Of a DNA stretch of 49,097 nt, positions 1 through 7,025 are shown in pieces (the stretch's first letter is position 1; each line of letters starts with the position of its first letter). The DNA lies in NCBI GenBank assembly GCA_002411365.1, contig DHSD01000025.1, positions 1 through 49,097 on the forward strand, in the 5' to 3' direction. The notes below the pieces were generated by a model that did no database searches, had not been told where the DNA came from, and saw only the letters and a program-made list of their open reading frames with translations. The translations under genes and the position numbers were made by a program. The DNA comes from Ruminococcaceae bacterium UBA5295. GTDB lineage: Bacteria; Bacillota; Clostridia; Oscillospirales; Acutalibacteraceae.

Positions 1-212
1 CAAAAACGCTTGACCATTACATTGTTGGATATAACTTCATTATCTTTTTTGGTTTCTTCTAAATCTGCATATTCCTTCGGAGTTAATAATACATCGTCAG
101 GGTCATTGTCTTTCACCAATTTGTCAACAAAACATTCTAAGGATTTTTGTGCATGCATAGATAATACTTTATTTAGGTAATCTAGATATTCGCCATTCAA
201 AAGTCGACTCAT
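1..212 (-). CDS. Hypothetical protein of the integrated element, 3' part outside the window
   Basis: An open frame starts at ATG 212 and runs off the left edge, giving 70 visible residues (begins MSRLLNGEYL). A good SD (AGAAAGGGG, 6 nt before the ATG) supports the start. The visible part is charged and mostly helical-looking (for example DPDDVLLTPKEYADLEETKK) with no membrane segment. I do not recognise a family. The LTPKEYADLEE stretch is loosely like the C-terminal part of small antitoxins, but that is too weak to name it. It lies downstream of the integrase on the same strand and in the same AT-rich sequence, so it most likely belongs to the same mobile element. Confidence 0.6.
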   Translation of the reverse strand, partial: MSRLLNGEYLDYLNKVLSMHAQKSLECFVDKLVKDNDPDDVLLTPKEYADLEETKKDNEVISNNVMVKRF

Positions 213-230
213 TTTATACCCCTTTCTAAA

Positions 231-250
231 TTCGGTAACGTGTTCGGTAA
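231..250. repeat. Two direct repeats TTCGGTAA, 12-bp period
   Basis: TTCGGTAA occurs at 231-238 and 243-250, directly upstream of the SD of the small element gene. A related TTCGGTTCGG lies at 379-388. The position between the likely promoter and the start codon would suit a regulator or excisionase site, but no binding protein can be named. Confidence 0.45.
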
Positions 251-424
251 AGTGCCCTATTTTATTGGCTTTTTTGCAAGTTCAGTTTTGATGTAAAATT
301 GTTTCACGGAAATAACGCCCCCAAAATTACACTATACATCTAATAATATTATACTTGCAGAAATAAGTAAATAAATTGTTCGGTTCGGGCACAAAATTAT
401 CTTTTGATAGTGAAATGGTATACA

Positions 425-457
425 TAAAAGAGAAATAACCACAGCGGCTATTCCTCT
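425..457 (-). terminator. Rho-independent terminator of the integrase gene
   Basis: Read on the minus strand, a 12-bp stem with two GU pairs (arms 446-457 and 429-440, 5-nt loop) is followed by a short T run. It overlaps the integrase stop codon (TAG, 450-448). Confidence 0.6.
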
Positions 458-1599
458 TTGTCCTTCTTATTCTCTGCTTCTGCAACCTTTTCAAGAGTTG
501 CCTCATGGGTATTGTCAAACATATGTGTGTAAATCATTCCAGTTGTTGACGGAGTAGAATGTCCTAAAACCTTACCGATTTCATACAGTGTTATGCCTAA
601 CGAGTTTGCCACACTGGCAAATGTGTGCCGCAAACCATGCAAGGTAAGTTTCTGCAATTTGTTATTATCAATTATTTTCTTAAATTTTTCTGACAAGTAA
701 TTTGGCCTATATGGTTTTCCATCATCGCGGACTACAACGTATCCGCTGTCTTCATACAAATCGCCTAAATACTGCTTATTCTTTTCTTGCCTGTTTTTTT
801 CTTTGAGTAATAATTCAGCTATATCAGTTGAAATTGCTAGGGTTCTATTTGATGTTCTGTTTTTTGTATCTTTATTTACAATTTCAGAACCGGCAATCGT
901 TCGTGCTTCACAAATCCTTATTTTACAGTTATCGAAATCAACATGTTCCCACCTTAAGCCACAAATCTCCTCACGCCTAAGGCCTACCCCCCCAGCCAAC
1001 TTAACCGGTATTTCCATCTCTGTATTTTTCACTATGGCAAATAGCTGCTTAAGCAATTCCAGATCATAGAACTTTGCTTCATGGTGCTGTTTTTGCGGAG
1101 TCTCAACTCTTTCAACCGGATTGCGTAAAAGAATATCCTGTTTAACTGCTACACTAAAAACAAGATGAAGCATATCATGATGCTTTCTAACAGTATTTGG
1201 TGAAAGATGCTTCTCTTTCAAAAGCGTTGTATAGTATTTTTGAATCTGACTCGGCTTAATTTCCTGTATTGGGATATTTCCCAACAGCGGTATTGTATAC
1301 TTATTAATCATGTTTTTATAGAAATAACAGGTTGTCTGCGCTCGATACGGCTTAACAACATTTTCCATCCAGTATTGCAGGAATTCTGCCAATGTCTCTT
1401 TCTTAGGCAAAACCAATTGATTCTTTGTCTTATCAGCTTCAAACTCTTTTAATGCTTCTCTTGCTTCTGTTTTTGAATGATACGTTTTTGTTTTCTTGAT
1501 GCGCTTTCCGCTTTCATCTTTTCCATAATCCATATTGACATAATATAGTTTTTTTCCGCTGTCATAAGAAATGTTTTTCTCCACTTTTGTTCGTGCCAT
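448..1599 (-). CDS. Tyrosine recombinase / site-specific integrase
   Basis: 383 residues, the usual length for Tn916/phage-type integrases. The N-terminal ~55 residues have the look of an AP2-like arm-binding domain (YYVNMDYGKDESGKRIKKTKTYHSK). Residues ~65-165 are the SAM-like core-binding domain. The C-terminal catalytic domain shows the tyrosine recombinase residues: R208 in GLRREE, H321-x-x-R324 in HGLRHTF, H347 in GHST and the nucleophile Y357 in IYTHMF. It cuts and rejoins DNA at attachment sites. The gene starts about 170 bp from the 3' end of ssrA and is transcribed away from it, the classic layout of an element inserted in tmRNA. No strong SD precedes ATG 1599. The sequence is clearly more AT-rich than the host genes to its right. 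Confidence 0.95.
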   Translation of the reverse strand: MARTKVEKNISYDSGKKLYYVNMDYGKDESGKRIKKTKTYHSKTEAREALKEFEADKTKNQLVLPKKETLAEFLQYWMENVVKPYRAQTTCYFYKNMINKYTIPLLGNIPIQEIKPSQIQKYYTTLLKEKHLSPNTVRKHHDMLHLVFSVAVKQDILLRNPVERVETPQKQHHEAKFYDLELLKQLFAIVKNTEMEIPVKLAGGVGLRREEICGLRWEHVDFDNCKIRICEARTIAGSEIVNKDTKNRTSNRTLAISTDIAELLLKEKNRQEKNKQYLGDLYEDSGYVVVRDDGKPYRPNYLSEKFKKIIDNNKLQKLTLHGLRHTFASVANSLGITLYEIGKVLGHSTPSTTGMIYTHMFDNTHEATLEKVAEAENKKDKEE

Positions 1600-1683
1600 A
1601 ATGTCTACCCAGCTTTCACAAATGTCTACCTAATAGTAAAATTATAGCACGTTGATTTTTAAATGTCTACCTAAATGTCTACC
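1600..1683. repeat. Four iterated direct repeats AATGTCTACC between integrase and attachment site
   Basis: The 10-mer AATGTCTACC occurs at 1600-1609, 1621-1630, 1662-1671 and 1674-1683, all in the same orientation; three copies have an extra leading A. Start-to-start spacings are 21, 41 and 12 bp. The position between int and the ssrA 3' end is where arm-type integrase sites or excisionase sites of Tn916/lambda-type elements are found. The first copy overlaps the integrase start region, so occupancy could also repress int. Function is inferred from position only. Confidence 0.7.
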
Positions 1684-1732
1684 CATTGTGCCATACGCTT
1701 TTACATATACAATATGTCGATAATAAGTATAA

Positions 1733-1763
1733 GAAAAAGCACCATATCTTGTGATACAGTGCT
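1733..1763 (-). terminator. Rho-independent terminator downstream of ssrA
   Basis: On the minus strand an 11-bp stem (5' arm starting AGCACTGTATC, loop ACAA) is followed by TTTTTCTT. It begins 7 nt past the CCA end of tmRNA. Since it lies on the element side of the ssrA 3' end, it may be supplied by the integrated element. Confidence 0.8.
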
Positions 1764-1800
1764 TAGTTCATGGTGGAGATGACGGGAGTCGAACCCGTGT
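1764..1800. other. ssrA: Probable element/host junction (att site) at the 3' end of ssrA
   Basis: The T-arm and acceptor end of tmRNA (GTTCGACTCCC ... CCACCA) is intact, and an integrase gene with direct repeats lies immediately beyond it. Many tyrosine integrases use exactly this tRNA-like end as attB and restore it on integration. The core cannot be delimited because the other end of the element is outside the window. Confidence 0.45.
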
Positions 1801-2142
1801 CCGAAGGTGATTTGCCAAAGCTTTCTACGAGCGTAGCCAATGTTTTAAAATTTCCTCGGCAAGACGCCCACTGGCAGGCTTCTTGCTTTGGTAGCCTTTA
1901 AATCATGGCCAAAGTAAAGGCGTTCCTTGGCTCACGTTCACCGCTAATCGACGCCCTTATCCAAGCCGCGGTGCTCTCAGTAAGGACGGCAGCCTAATTA
2001 GGCCGCGTACGCCATCCCATAATTGTAATTATAGTTAGCGTTAGAATCTTTGTTAGTTATTTCTTTTTTGCGAAAATATAGCGTTCCGCGGCGCTGCTCG
2101 CTTACTATGGTTCACTGCCTCCGTCGAAGCCTTTACATCCCC
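1771..2142 (-). ncRNA. ssrA: Transfer-messenger RNA (tmRNA)
   Basis: 372 nt. The 5' end GGGGATGTAAAGGCTTCGAC pairs with the 3' end CATCTCC-ACCA to form the acceptor stem, and the T-loop GTTCGA(CTCC) is present. The CCA is encoded. tmRNA with SmpB rescues stalled ribosomes and tags the nascent chain for proteolysis. The tag frame ends GCG TAC GCG GCC TAA. Read back to the most likely resume codon (AAC after TAACT) and adding the tRNA-borne Ala, the tag would be about ANKDSNANYNYNYGMAYAA. The resume codon is inferred; the C-terminal AYAA is read directly. smpB lies 26 bp upstream on the same strand. Confidence 0.95.
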
Positions 2143-2167
2143 ATATATAAAATTCTTGAATTGCAGA

Positions 2168-2632
2168 CTAATGGTTACGTTCCTTCATTGCGCGCTCAAT
2201 ATCACGCTTTGCAGCACGCACAGCCATATCGGCACGCTTATCATACAGCTTTTTACCTTTGCAAAGGCCAACCTGCACTTTTACAAGCGACCCTTTAAAA
2301 TAAACCGAAAGTGGTATAAGTGCATATCCATCCTGCTTCATCAGGCCGTATAAACGCATCGTCTCTCTCTTATGGAGCAAAAGGCGGCGCACACGCACCG
2401 GATCCTGATTAAAAATATTACCATGCTCATATGGGCTTATATGCATACCGTTAATGAGAAGTTCCCCATTATTAACAGAACACCACGAATCCTTAAGATT
2501 CACCTGACCCTTGCGCACGGATTTCACTTCTGTTCCGCAGAGTTCAATTCCGGCCTCCAGTGACTCTTTCACAAAGTAATTATGAAAAGCTTTTTTATTC
2601 CTTGCGATTGTTTTCAACGATTCCCTTGCCAT
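2168..2632 (-). CDS. smpB: SsrA-binding protein SmpB
   Basis: 154 residues from ATG 2632, which has SD GGAGG 9 nt upstream. A longer in-frame extension to 2689 is rejected because it would start inside the promoter. SmpB binds the tRNA-like domain of tmRNA and places it in stalled ribosomes. Recognisable features are the start ARESLKTIARNKKAFHNYFV, the OB-barrel core with GIELCGTEVKSVRKGQVNLKDS, ALIPLSVYFKGSLVKVQVGLCKGKK and the basic C-terminal tail (KKLYDKRADMAVRAAKRDIERAMK). It is directly upstream of ssrA, and the two are probably co-transcribed from the promoter at 2661-2689. Confidence 0.97.
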   Translation of the reverse strand: MARESLKTIARNKKAFHNYFVKESLEAGIELCGTEVKSVRKGQVNLKDSWCSVNNGELLINGMHISPYEHGNIFNQDPVRVRRLLLHKRETMRLYGLMKQDGYALIPLSVYFKGSLVKVQVGLCKGKKLYDKRADMAVRAAKRDIERAMKERNH

Positions 2633-2660
2633 CAAGAGCCTCCATTCTGTCGGGATACTG

Positions 2661-2689
2661 AGAATAACACATTTTAAGGCTAAAGTCAA
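2661..2689 (-). promoter_or_regulatory. SigA-type promoter of smpB (and probably ssrA)
   Basis: Minus strand: -35 TTGACT (2689-2684), 17-bp spacer, -10 TATTCT (2666-2661), about 30 bp upstream of the smpB start. Confidence 0.75.
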
Positions 2690-2710
2690 GAAGTTTTATA
2701 ACGAATGCGC

Positions 2711-3313
2711 CTAAAGTTCGCTTCGGCCTTCAAGTGCACGAGCAAGCGTCACTTCATCAGCATATTCCAAATCTCCGCCTACGGGTATTCCGTATGCAAG
2801 GCGTGTCACTTTTACTCCCAGCGGCTTCAGGAGTCGGGAAACATACATGGCAGTGGCTTCGCCCTCAGCTGTGGGGTTTGTTGCCATTATAACCTCTTTT
2901 ACTGTATTGTCTTTTATACGGTTTAAAAGCTCCTTTATCCGAAGCTGGTCCGGGCCCACACCATTTAAAGGCGAAATGGCACCGTGAAGTACGTGATATG
3001 TTCCGTTATAGTCACGGGTGCGTTCCATTGCAACCACGTCACGCGGATTTTCAACGACACAGATAGTCGCATGATCCCTATCCGGATTGCGGCAAATCGA
3101 GCATAATTCCTCGTCAGTCAAATTGCAGCATATTTTGCACATATGTATTTTTTCATGTGCTTCAAGGATAGAGTCAGCAAACTGTTTCACTTCTTCGTCG
3201 GAGAGGCCAAGAATATAATATGCAAGCCGCTGGGCGCTTTTATAACCAATGCCCGGGAGGCGTTCGAACTGCTCGACCAGTTTCGAAAGCGATGCGATAT
3301 GATAATAAGCCAT
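2711..3313 (-). CDS. recR: Recombination mediator protein RecR
   Basis: 200 residues, full length. RecR acts with RecO/RecF to load RecA on gapped DNA. It shows an N-terminal helix-hairpin-helix (LPGIGYKSAQRLAYYIL, ~19-35), a four-Cys zinc site (C59, C62, C71, C74) and a Toprim domain (~82-175, with VVENPRDVVAMERT and NPTAEGEATAMYV). It follows ybaB by 3 bp with no strong SD, which suggests translational coupling. It is the last gene of dnaX-ybaB-recR, a very widely conserved gene order. Confidence 0.97.
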   Translation of the reverse strand: MAYYHIASLSKLVEQFERLPGIGYKSAQRLAYYILGLSDEEVKQFADSILEAHEKIHMCKICCNLTDEELCSICRNPDRDHATICVVENPRDVVAMERTRDYNGTYHVLHGAISPLNGVGPDQLRIKELLNRIKDNTVKEVIMATNPTAEGEATAMYVSRLLKPLGVKVTRLAYGIPVGGDLEYADEVTLARALEGRSEL

Positions 3314-3316
3314 AAA

Positions 3317-3667
3317 TCAAAGCAGACCCGGCACATTAAGGCCGCCAGAAAGTTCTTCCATACTGTCAGATTTGTCTTTAACCGCCGCGCGCAGTGCTTC
3401 ATTCACAGCAGCCATCACAAGGTCAGAAAGCATTTCAACATCATCCGGGTCAACAACTTCCGGCTTAATCTCAATTGATTTAACTTCCATTTTCCCTGTG
3501 ACAGTCGCCTTCACCGCCTCGCCGCCTGATGAAGCCGTATACTCTTTTTCTTCGAGTTCAGAGTTCACCTGGCTCATCTGCTCCTGAAGTTTCTGCGCCT
3601 GGCGGGCGAGTTGCTGAAGATTGGAAGCGCCGCCTCCACCGTAGCCTTTCGGTAATCTTGCTTTCAT
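3317..3667 (-). CDS. ybaB: YbaB/EbfC family nucleoid-associated protein
   Basis: 116 residues. Members are small dimeric DNA-binding proteins, and the gene is nearly always found between dnaX and recR. The sequence has the typical Gly-rich start (LPKGYGGGGASN), an amphipathic helix with a coiled-coil look (LQQLARQAQKLQEQMSQVNSELEEKEYTAS) and the conserved core ATVTGKMEVKSIEIKPEVVDPDDVEMLSDLVMAAVNEAL. It lies 16 bp after dnaX and 3 bp before recR. Exact biological role in this group is unsettled. Confidence 0.93.
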   Translation of the reverse strand: MKARLPKGYGGGGASNLQQLARQAQKLQEQMSQVNSELEEKEYTASSGGEAVKATVTGKMEVKSIEIKPEVVDPDDVEMLSDLVMAAVNEALRAAVKDKSDSMEELSGGLNVPGLL

Positions 3668-3683
3668 TGATAATCTCCTCCCG

Positions 3684-5297
3684 CTACTTTTTTATGACCT
3701 CTATGCCTTCCCTTTTAGCGTCTTCCGCAAGCCTGTCAAGCGGGTCATCTGCTTTCTTGCTGCCATCAGTTTTTTTATAAGGCCCAAGCTTGAACGATTT
3801 TCCCGTGACCTGCTTTATAGCCTGCCTGATATTGTCTCGCTGGCTCGGCTGCCGCAGCAGTTTCAGCGCGAACTGTGTCTTTGCATCTATAAGGACAAAT
3901 TCACCGCTCACATATGCGTTAGACCCTGTAAATGCCGCACCGGCAGATTTGGAAAACGTTTTTACCACCTGCAGTATTTCAGGCCATTCTTCCAGCTTTT
4001 TTGCTTTGCTCTGCAGGCTGCCTGAATCGACATTTTCTTTAGCATCATCAGTTGCTGAAGCCTCTTTATCCGGCAGTGCATTATCAGCTTTTGCTTTTGG
4101 TGGCTTTGCTGCTTTTACCCGTACAGGCTCTTCCTGCTTTTGCACTGATGCCACTGCCGGCATTCCCTGCTCTAAAGCTTCAACACGGCGCAGTAATGCG
4201 TCCGGCGAAGAATCAAGCTTTGGGATACAAAGGCGTATCATCGCCATTTCAAAAATCGTGCGCCTGTCGCCACCGCGGTACATCTTTTCAAGGGCTGCCT
4301 GCATGGTCGCCATCGCGTGAAGAATAGTCGGAAGCGGTGTGGAAAGCGCCTGCTGCTCAAGTTTTTTAAATTCAGTTTCGGGCACTGCGATAATACTGCG
4401 CGCGTCTTTCATTGTCTTTATAAGCATCATGCTGCGGAAGTGTGAGGAAAGCTCCTCACAAAGGCGCGCCATATCCTTTGATGAGCGATAGAGCTCATCC
4501 ACGACTTCCAGCGCTTTAGACGAGTCACCGTCTTTAACTGCGTCAGTAAGTACAAACAGATGCTCCCTGCCTACAAGCCCCACGGTTTCAGTCACTGTCT
4601 GCTCGGTTACATGCTTAGTGCGCCCAAGGCACTGGTCGAGGATTGAAAGCGCATCACGCAGCGCACCGTCAGCAAGGCGCGCTATCAGCAGTGCGGCGTC
4701 CGGCTCAAGTTCTGCGTTCTCTTCGCCGGTGATATACGTCAGCCTGTCTGCGATATCCTTTGGCGGTATGCGGTGAAAGTCAAAACGCTGGCAGCGCGAA
4801 AGAATTGTCGCCGGTATTTTGTGCACCTCAGTAGTTGCAAGTATAAAAATCACATGGGCAGGCGGTTCTTCAAGCGTTTTTAGCAGCGCATTAAACGCCC
4901 CCACAGAAAGCATATGGACTTCGTCGATAATATAAACGCGGTATTTTGCGGCGGCAGGAGTAAAATTCGCTTCTTCACGCAGGGAGCGTATATTTTCCAC
5001 ACCGTTATTGCTTGCAGCGTCGATTTCCACAACGTCCATAACGGAACCGTTGTCTATCCCCCGGCATATCTCACATTTGCCGCAGGGATCGCCGTCTTCC
5101 AGATGAAGGCAGTTGACGGCTTTTGCGAGGATTTTGGCACAAGTTGTCTTTCCGGTCCCGCGCGAACCTGTAAACAGGTACGCATGCGCAATCCGCCCTG
5201 ATTCCAGCTCATTTCTCAAAGTCACCGTTACCTGCGGTTGCCCAACAACTTCCGAAAATTTTTTCGGTCGCCATTTTCTGTAAAGGACCTGATACAA
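3684..5297 (-). CDS. dnaX: DNA polymerase III subunit gamma/tau
   Basis: 537 residues. This is the clamp-loader ATPase. Walker A is GSRGTGKTT (44-52), Walker B has DEVHML (125-130), there is a zinc module (C63, C72, C75, C78) and an SRC motif (ILSRCQRFDFHRIP). The C-terminal part after ~360 is low-complexity, then a domain-V-like region. The start is TTG (5297-5295), placed by a strong SD GGAGGAGG upstream. First gene of dnaX-ybaB-recR. The SRP RNA lies just upstream on the same strand, so transcripts starting at the SRP RNA promoter may read into dnaX. I see no convincing slippery A-run for programmed frameshifting. Confidence 0.97.
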   Translation of the reverse strand: MYQVLYRKWRPKKFSEVVGQPQVTVTLRNELESGRIAHAYLFTGSRGTGKTTCAKILAKAVNCLHLEDGDPCGKCEICRGIDNGSVMDVVEIDAASNNGVENIRSLREEANFTPAAAKYRVYIIDEVHMLSVGAFNALLKTLEEPPAHVIFILATTEVHKIPATILSRCQRFDFHRIPPKDIADRLTYITGEENAELEPDAALLIARLADGALRDALSILDQCLGRTKHVTEQTVTETVGLVGREHLFVLTDAVKDGDSSKALEVVDELYRSSKDMARLCEELSSHFRSMMLIKTMKDARSIIAVPETEFKKLEQQALSTPLPTILHAMATMQAALEKMYRGGDRRTIFEMAMIRLCIPKLDSSPDALLRRVEALEQGMPAVASVQKQEEPVRVKAAKPPKAKADNALPDKEASATDDAKENVDSGSLQSKAKKLEEWPEILQVVKTFSKSAGAAFTGSNAYVSGEFVLIDAKTQFALKLLRQPSQRDNIRQAIKQVTGKSFKLGPYKKTDGSKKADDPLDRLAEDAKREGIEVIKK

Positions 5298-5325
5298 GCG
5301 GCTGCCTCCTCCCTATAAATTAAAA

Positions 5326-5503
5326 GGCAAGGCAGGCCGCCTTCGCGGCTCATGCGGCAGGATATGCGGACGAACAGACCGACTGCATCGCACAGGGAAA
5401 TCCGCTTAATGCTGCTCGGTTCCCCGCCTGACATGGTTCACGGCACCCCGCCGCGCAGAGCCCGCCCGCCCGCATATCCTATCGCACGCATTTCTGCCTT
5501 GCT
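5326..5503 (-). ncRNA. ffs: Signal recognition particle RNA (4.5S/scRNA type)
   Basis: Minus strand. The domain IV hallmark is present: GTCAGG, the GGAA tetraloop closed by CGG/CCG, then GAGCAGC and TTAAG. Long flanking helices support the ends. ATAGGATATGCGG pairs with CCGCATATCCTGC, and the outermost GCAAGGCAG (5502-5494) pairs perfectly with CTGCCTTGC (5335-5327). A small 5-bp hairpin (GCCGC-GAAG-GCGGC) sits near the 3' end at 5337-5350, and a short TTTT follows. The RNA binds Ffh and targets membrane and secreted proteins to the Sec machinery. At about 178 nt it is longer than the small ~100-nt form but shorter than the ~270-nt Bacillus form; I do not see clear Alu-domain motifs. Ends are approximate. 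Confidence 0.88.
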
Positions 5504-5548
5504 CATCTCTACAACTAAACATTTATTATTCAGCTATACAGCTTTTTT

Positions 5549-5577
5549 ATTATAACCGATTTCCGGTAAAAAGGCAA
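5549..5577 (-). promoter_or_regulatory. SigA-type promoter of the SRP RNA (possibly dnaX operon)
   Basis: Minus strand: -35 TTGCCT (5577-5572), 17-bp spacer, -10 TATAAT (5554-5549). Predicted start is near 5542, about 40 nt upstream of the first SRP RNA helix. Confidence 0.75.
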
Positions 5578-5721
5578 CTGTTTTCAAAGGGAATTTCTGC
5601 ACTGCCCATGCGGCTGAAACCCTCCCGATATAATACTGTCTGAATCAAATTTTATATAGGACTTGCCGAACAGCGGAAAAATCATTTTGCTTTGGATTTT
5701 TTATTTTTATGGCATATATGA

Positions 5722-5727
5722 TATAAT
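5722..5727 (+). promoter_or_regulatory. Candidate -10 element for the uracil-DNA glycosylase gene
   Basis: TATAAT at 5722-5727 in a very AT-rich stretch; no good -35 is visible at 16-18 bp. If used, transcription begins close to 5734, so ATG 5739 would be nearly leaderless and TTG 5757 would have a normal leader with SD. Confidence 0.45.
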
Positions 5728-5756
5728 TAAATCAGAAAATGAAAGGCGGCGGTAGC

Positions 5757-6323
5757 TTGTATCAAACCTTGGAAGAATTGGAGAGTGCCTGCCTGAGCTG
5801 CAAAAAATGCAGCCTTTACAAAACACGGACAAACGTAGTGGTCGGGGCAGGCAACCCAAAAGCTAAAGTCATGTTCGTCGGCGAAGGGCCCGGCGAGCAG
5901 GAAGACCTTCAAGGAAAACCATTTGTCGGGCGCAGCGGCCAGCTCCTCGATAAAATGCTTGATGCGGTCGACCTTAACAGAAATGAAAATATCTATATTG
6001 CAAACATTGTCAAATGCAGGCCGCCTAAGAACCGCGACCCGCTTCCGGAAGAGCAGGAAATATGCATTGGCTGGCTTAATGGACAGTTCAGGCTTATCCA
6101 GCCGAAAATCATTGTCTGCCTTGGCAGGATTGCCGCCGCAAAGCTTATCCACCCAAATTTCAGGATTATGAAAGAGCATGGCATTTTTACGGAGAAAAGC
6201 GGCGTGCTGATGATGGCAACCCTTCATCCGGCGGCACTCCTGCGTAACCCAAACAACAAGCCCGGGGCATTCGAAGATTTTCTAAAACTGCGCGCAAAGA
6301 TGGATGAACTCGGCATAAAATGA
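5757..6323 (+). CDS. Type-4 uracil-DNA glycosylase (Fe-S)
   Basis: Removes uracil from DNA. About 188 residues from TTG 5757, which is preceded by an SD-like AAAGGCGGCGG. An in-frame ATG at 5739 lies on top of that SD and has none of its own, and homologues start at the LYQTLEELE segment, so TTG is preferred. The Fe-S cysteines are visible as CLSCKKC near the start, then IVKCRPPKNRDPLPEEQEIC. The active-site motif is GEGPGEQED and the C-terminal motif is LHPAALLRNP. It stands alone on the plus strand between the SRP RNA and the convergent trmB gene. Confidence 0.92.
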   Translation: MYQTLEELESACLSCKKCSLYKTRTNVVVGAGNPKAKVMFVGEGPGEQEDLQGKPFVGRSGQLLDKMLDAVDLNRNENIYIANIVKCRPPKNRDPLPEEQEICIGWLNGQFRLIQPKIIVCLGRIAAAKLIHPNFRIMKEHGIFTEKSGVLMMATLHPAALLRNPNNKPGAFEDFLKLRAKMDELGIK

Positions 6324-6331
6324 GCAAAAGC

Positions 6332-6361
6332 AAAGCAGGCACGATTTTTAATGCCTGCTTT
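6332..6361. terminator. Shared bidirectional terminator between the UDG gene and trmB
   Basis: Perfect 10-bp stem AAAGCAGGCA / TGCCTGCTTT with a 10-nt loop, placed between two convergent genes and overlapping the trmB stop codon. T-rich sequence follows on both sides but is not a clean T run. Confidence 0.6.
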
Positions 6362-7025
6362 ATTTGTCAGGGCAATATACCGCTTTAAGGGCTTTTATTT
6401 TAACGCCTTTCTTCAAAAACATAATCTCATGCTCTGTCATAACGTTATTCGGCCAGTTATCACCATGAAGATCATATGTTTTATCTGTAACAGTAAAGCC
6501 ACATTCAGAAAGATAGCCGAGCGTATCGGCAAACAGGCCGTCATCATCCGTTTTGAAAAATATTTCGCCGTCAGTCTCAAGAATCTTTTTGTAGTTTTCA
6601 AGTTGGCGCGGATAAGTAAGCCTGCGCTTATGGTGCTTGTGCTTTGGCCACGGGTTGCAGAAATTTATATCAATGCGCTGCACTGTGTCATCGGGCCCCA
6701 TGCATTCCGAAATGCGCTCAATATTCATCGCCACAAGCAGCACATTGTCAAGCTCACGCCCCGCTTGTGCAAAAGCCACTTCAAGATTTCTTTTTGCCGG
6801 CCCAAGTACAGTGTCTTTTAAATCAATACCGATAAAATTTACCTGCGGGTTCATCGGTGCGGCCCCTGCAAGGAAAAAGCCTTTGCCACAGCCAAGTTCA
6901 AGCTCTATAGGCTGATGGCGCGGAAATAAATCATGCCATTTGCCAAGATACTCCTCAGCGTGCCGTATAAAGAAAGGGCAGGCATTAAGTTCTTTTGTCG
7001 CCCATGGCTTATATCGCATCCTCAT
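6360..7025 (-). CDS. trmB: tRNA (guanine-N7-)-methyltransferase
   Basis: 221 residues from ATG 7025. Uses S-adenosylmethionine to form m7G46 in tRNA. The start MRMRYKPWATKEL matches the typical family N-terminus, and it overlaps the stop of the upstream gene in an ATGA (4 bp), which argues for coupling and against the longer frame. Motif I is IELELGCGKGFFLAG, followed by FIGIDLKDTVL, the substrate motif DINFCNPWPKHKHHKRRL and the C-terminal EIFFKTDDDGLF. Second gene of a two-gene minus-strand unit. Confidence 0.96.
   Translation of the reverse strand: MRMRYKPWATKELNACPFFIRHAEEYLGKWHDLFPRHQPIELELGCGKGFFLAGAAPMNPQVNFIGIDLKDTVLGPAKRNLEVAFAQAGRELDNVLLVAMNIERISECMGPDDTVQRIDINFCNPWPKHKHHKRRLTYPRQLENYKKILETDGEIFFKTDDDGLFADTLGYLSECGFTVTDKTYDLHGDNWPNNVMTEHEIMFLKKGVKIKALKAVYCPDK

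Noticed and set aside
3684..4300. Programmed frameshift site in dnaX
   Set aside because: No A-AAA-AAG type heptamer with a following stem could be found in the linker region.
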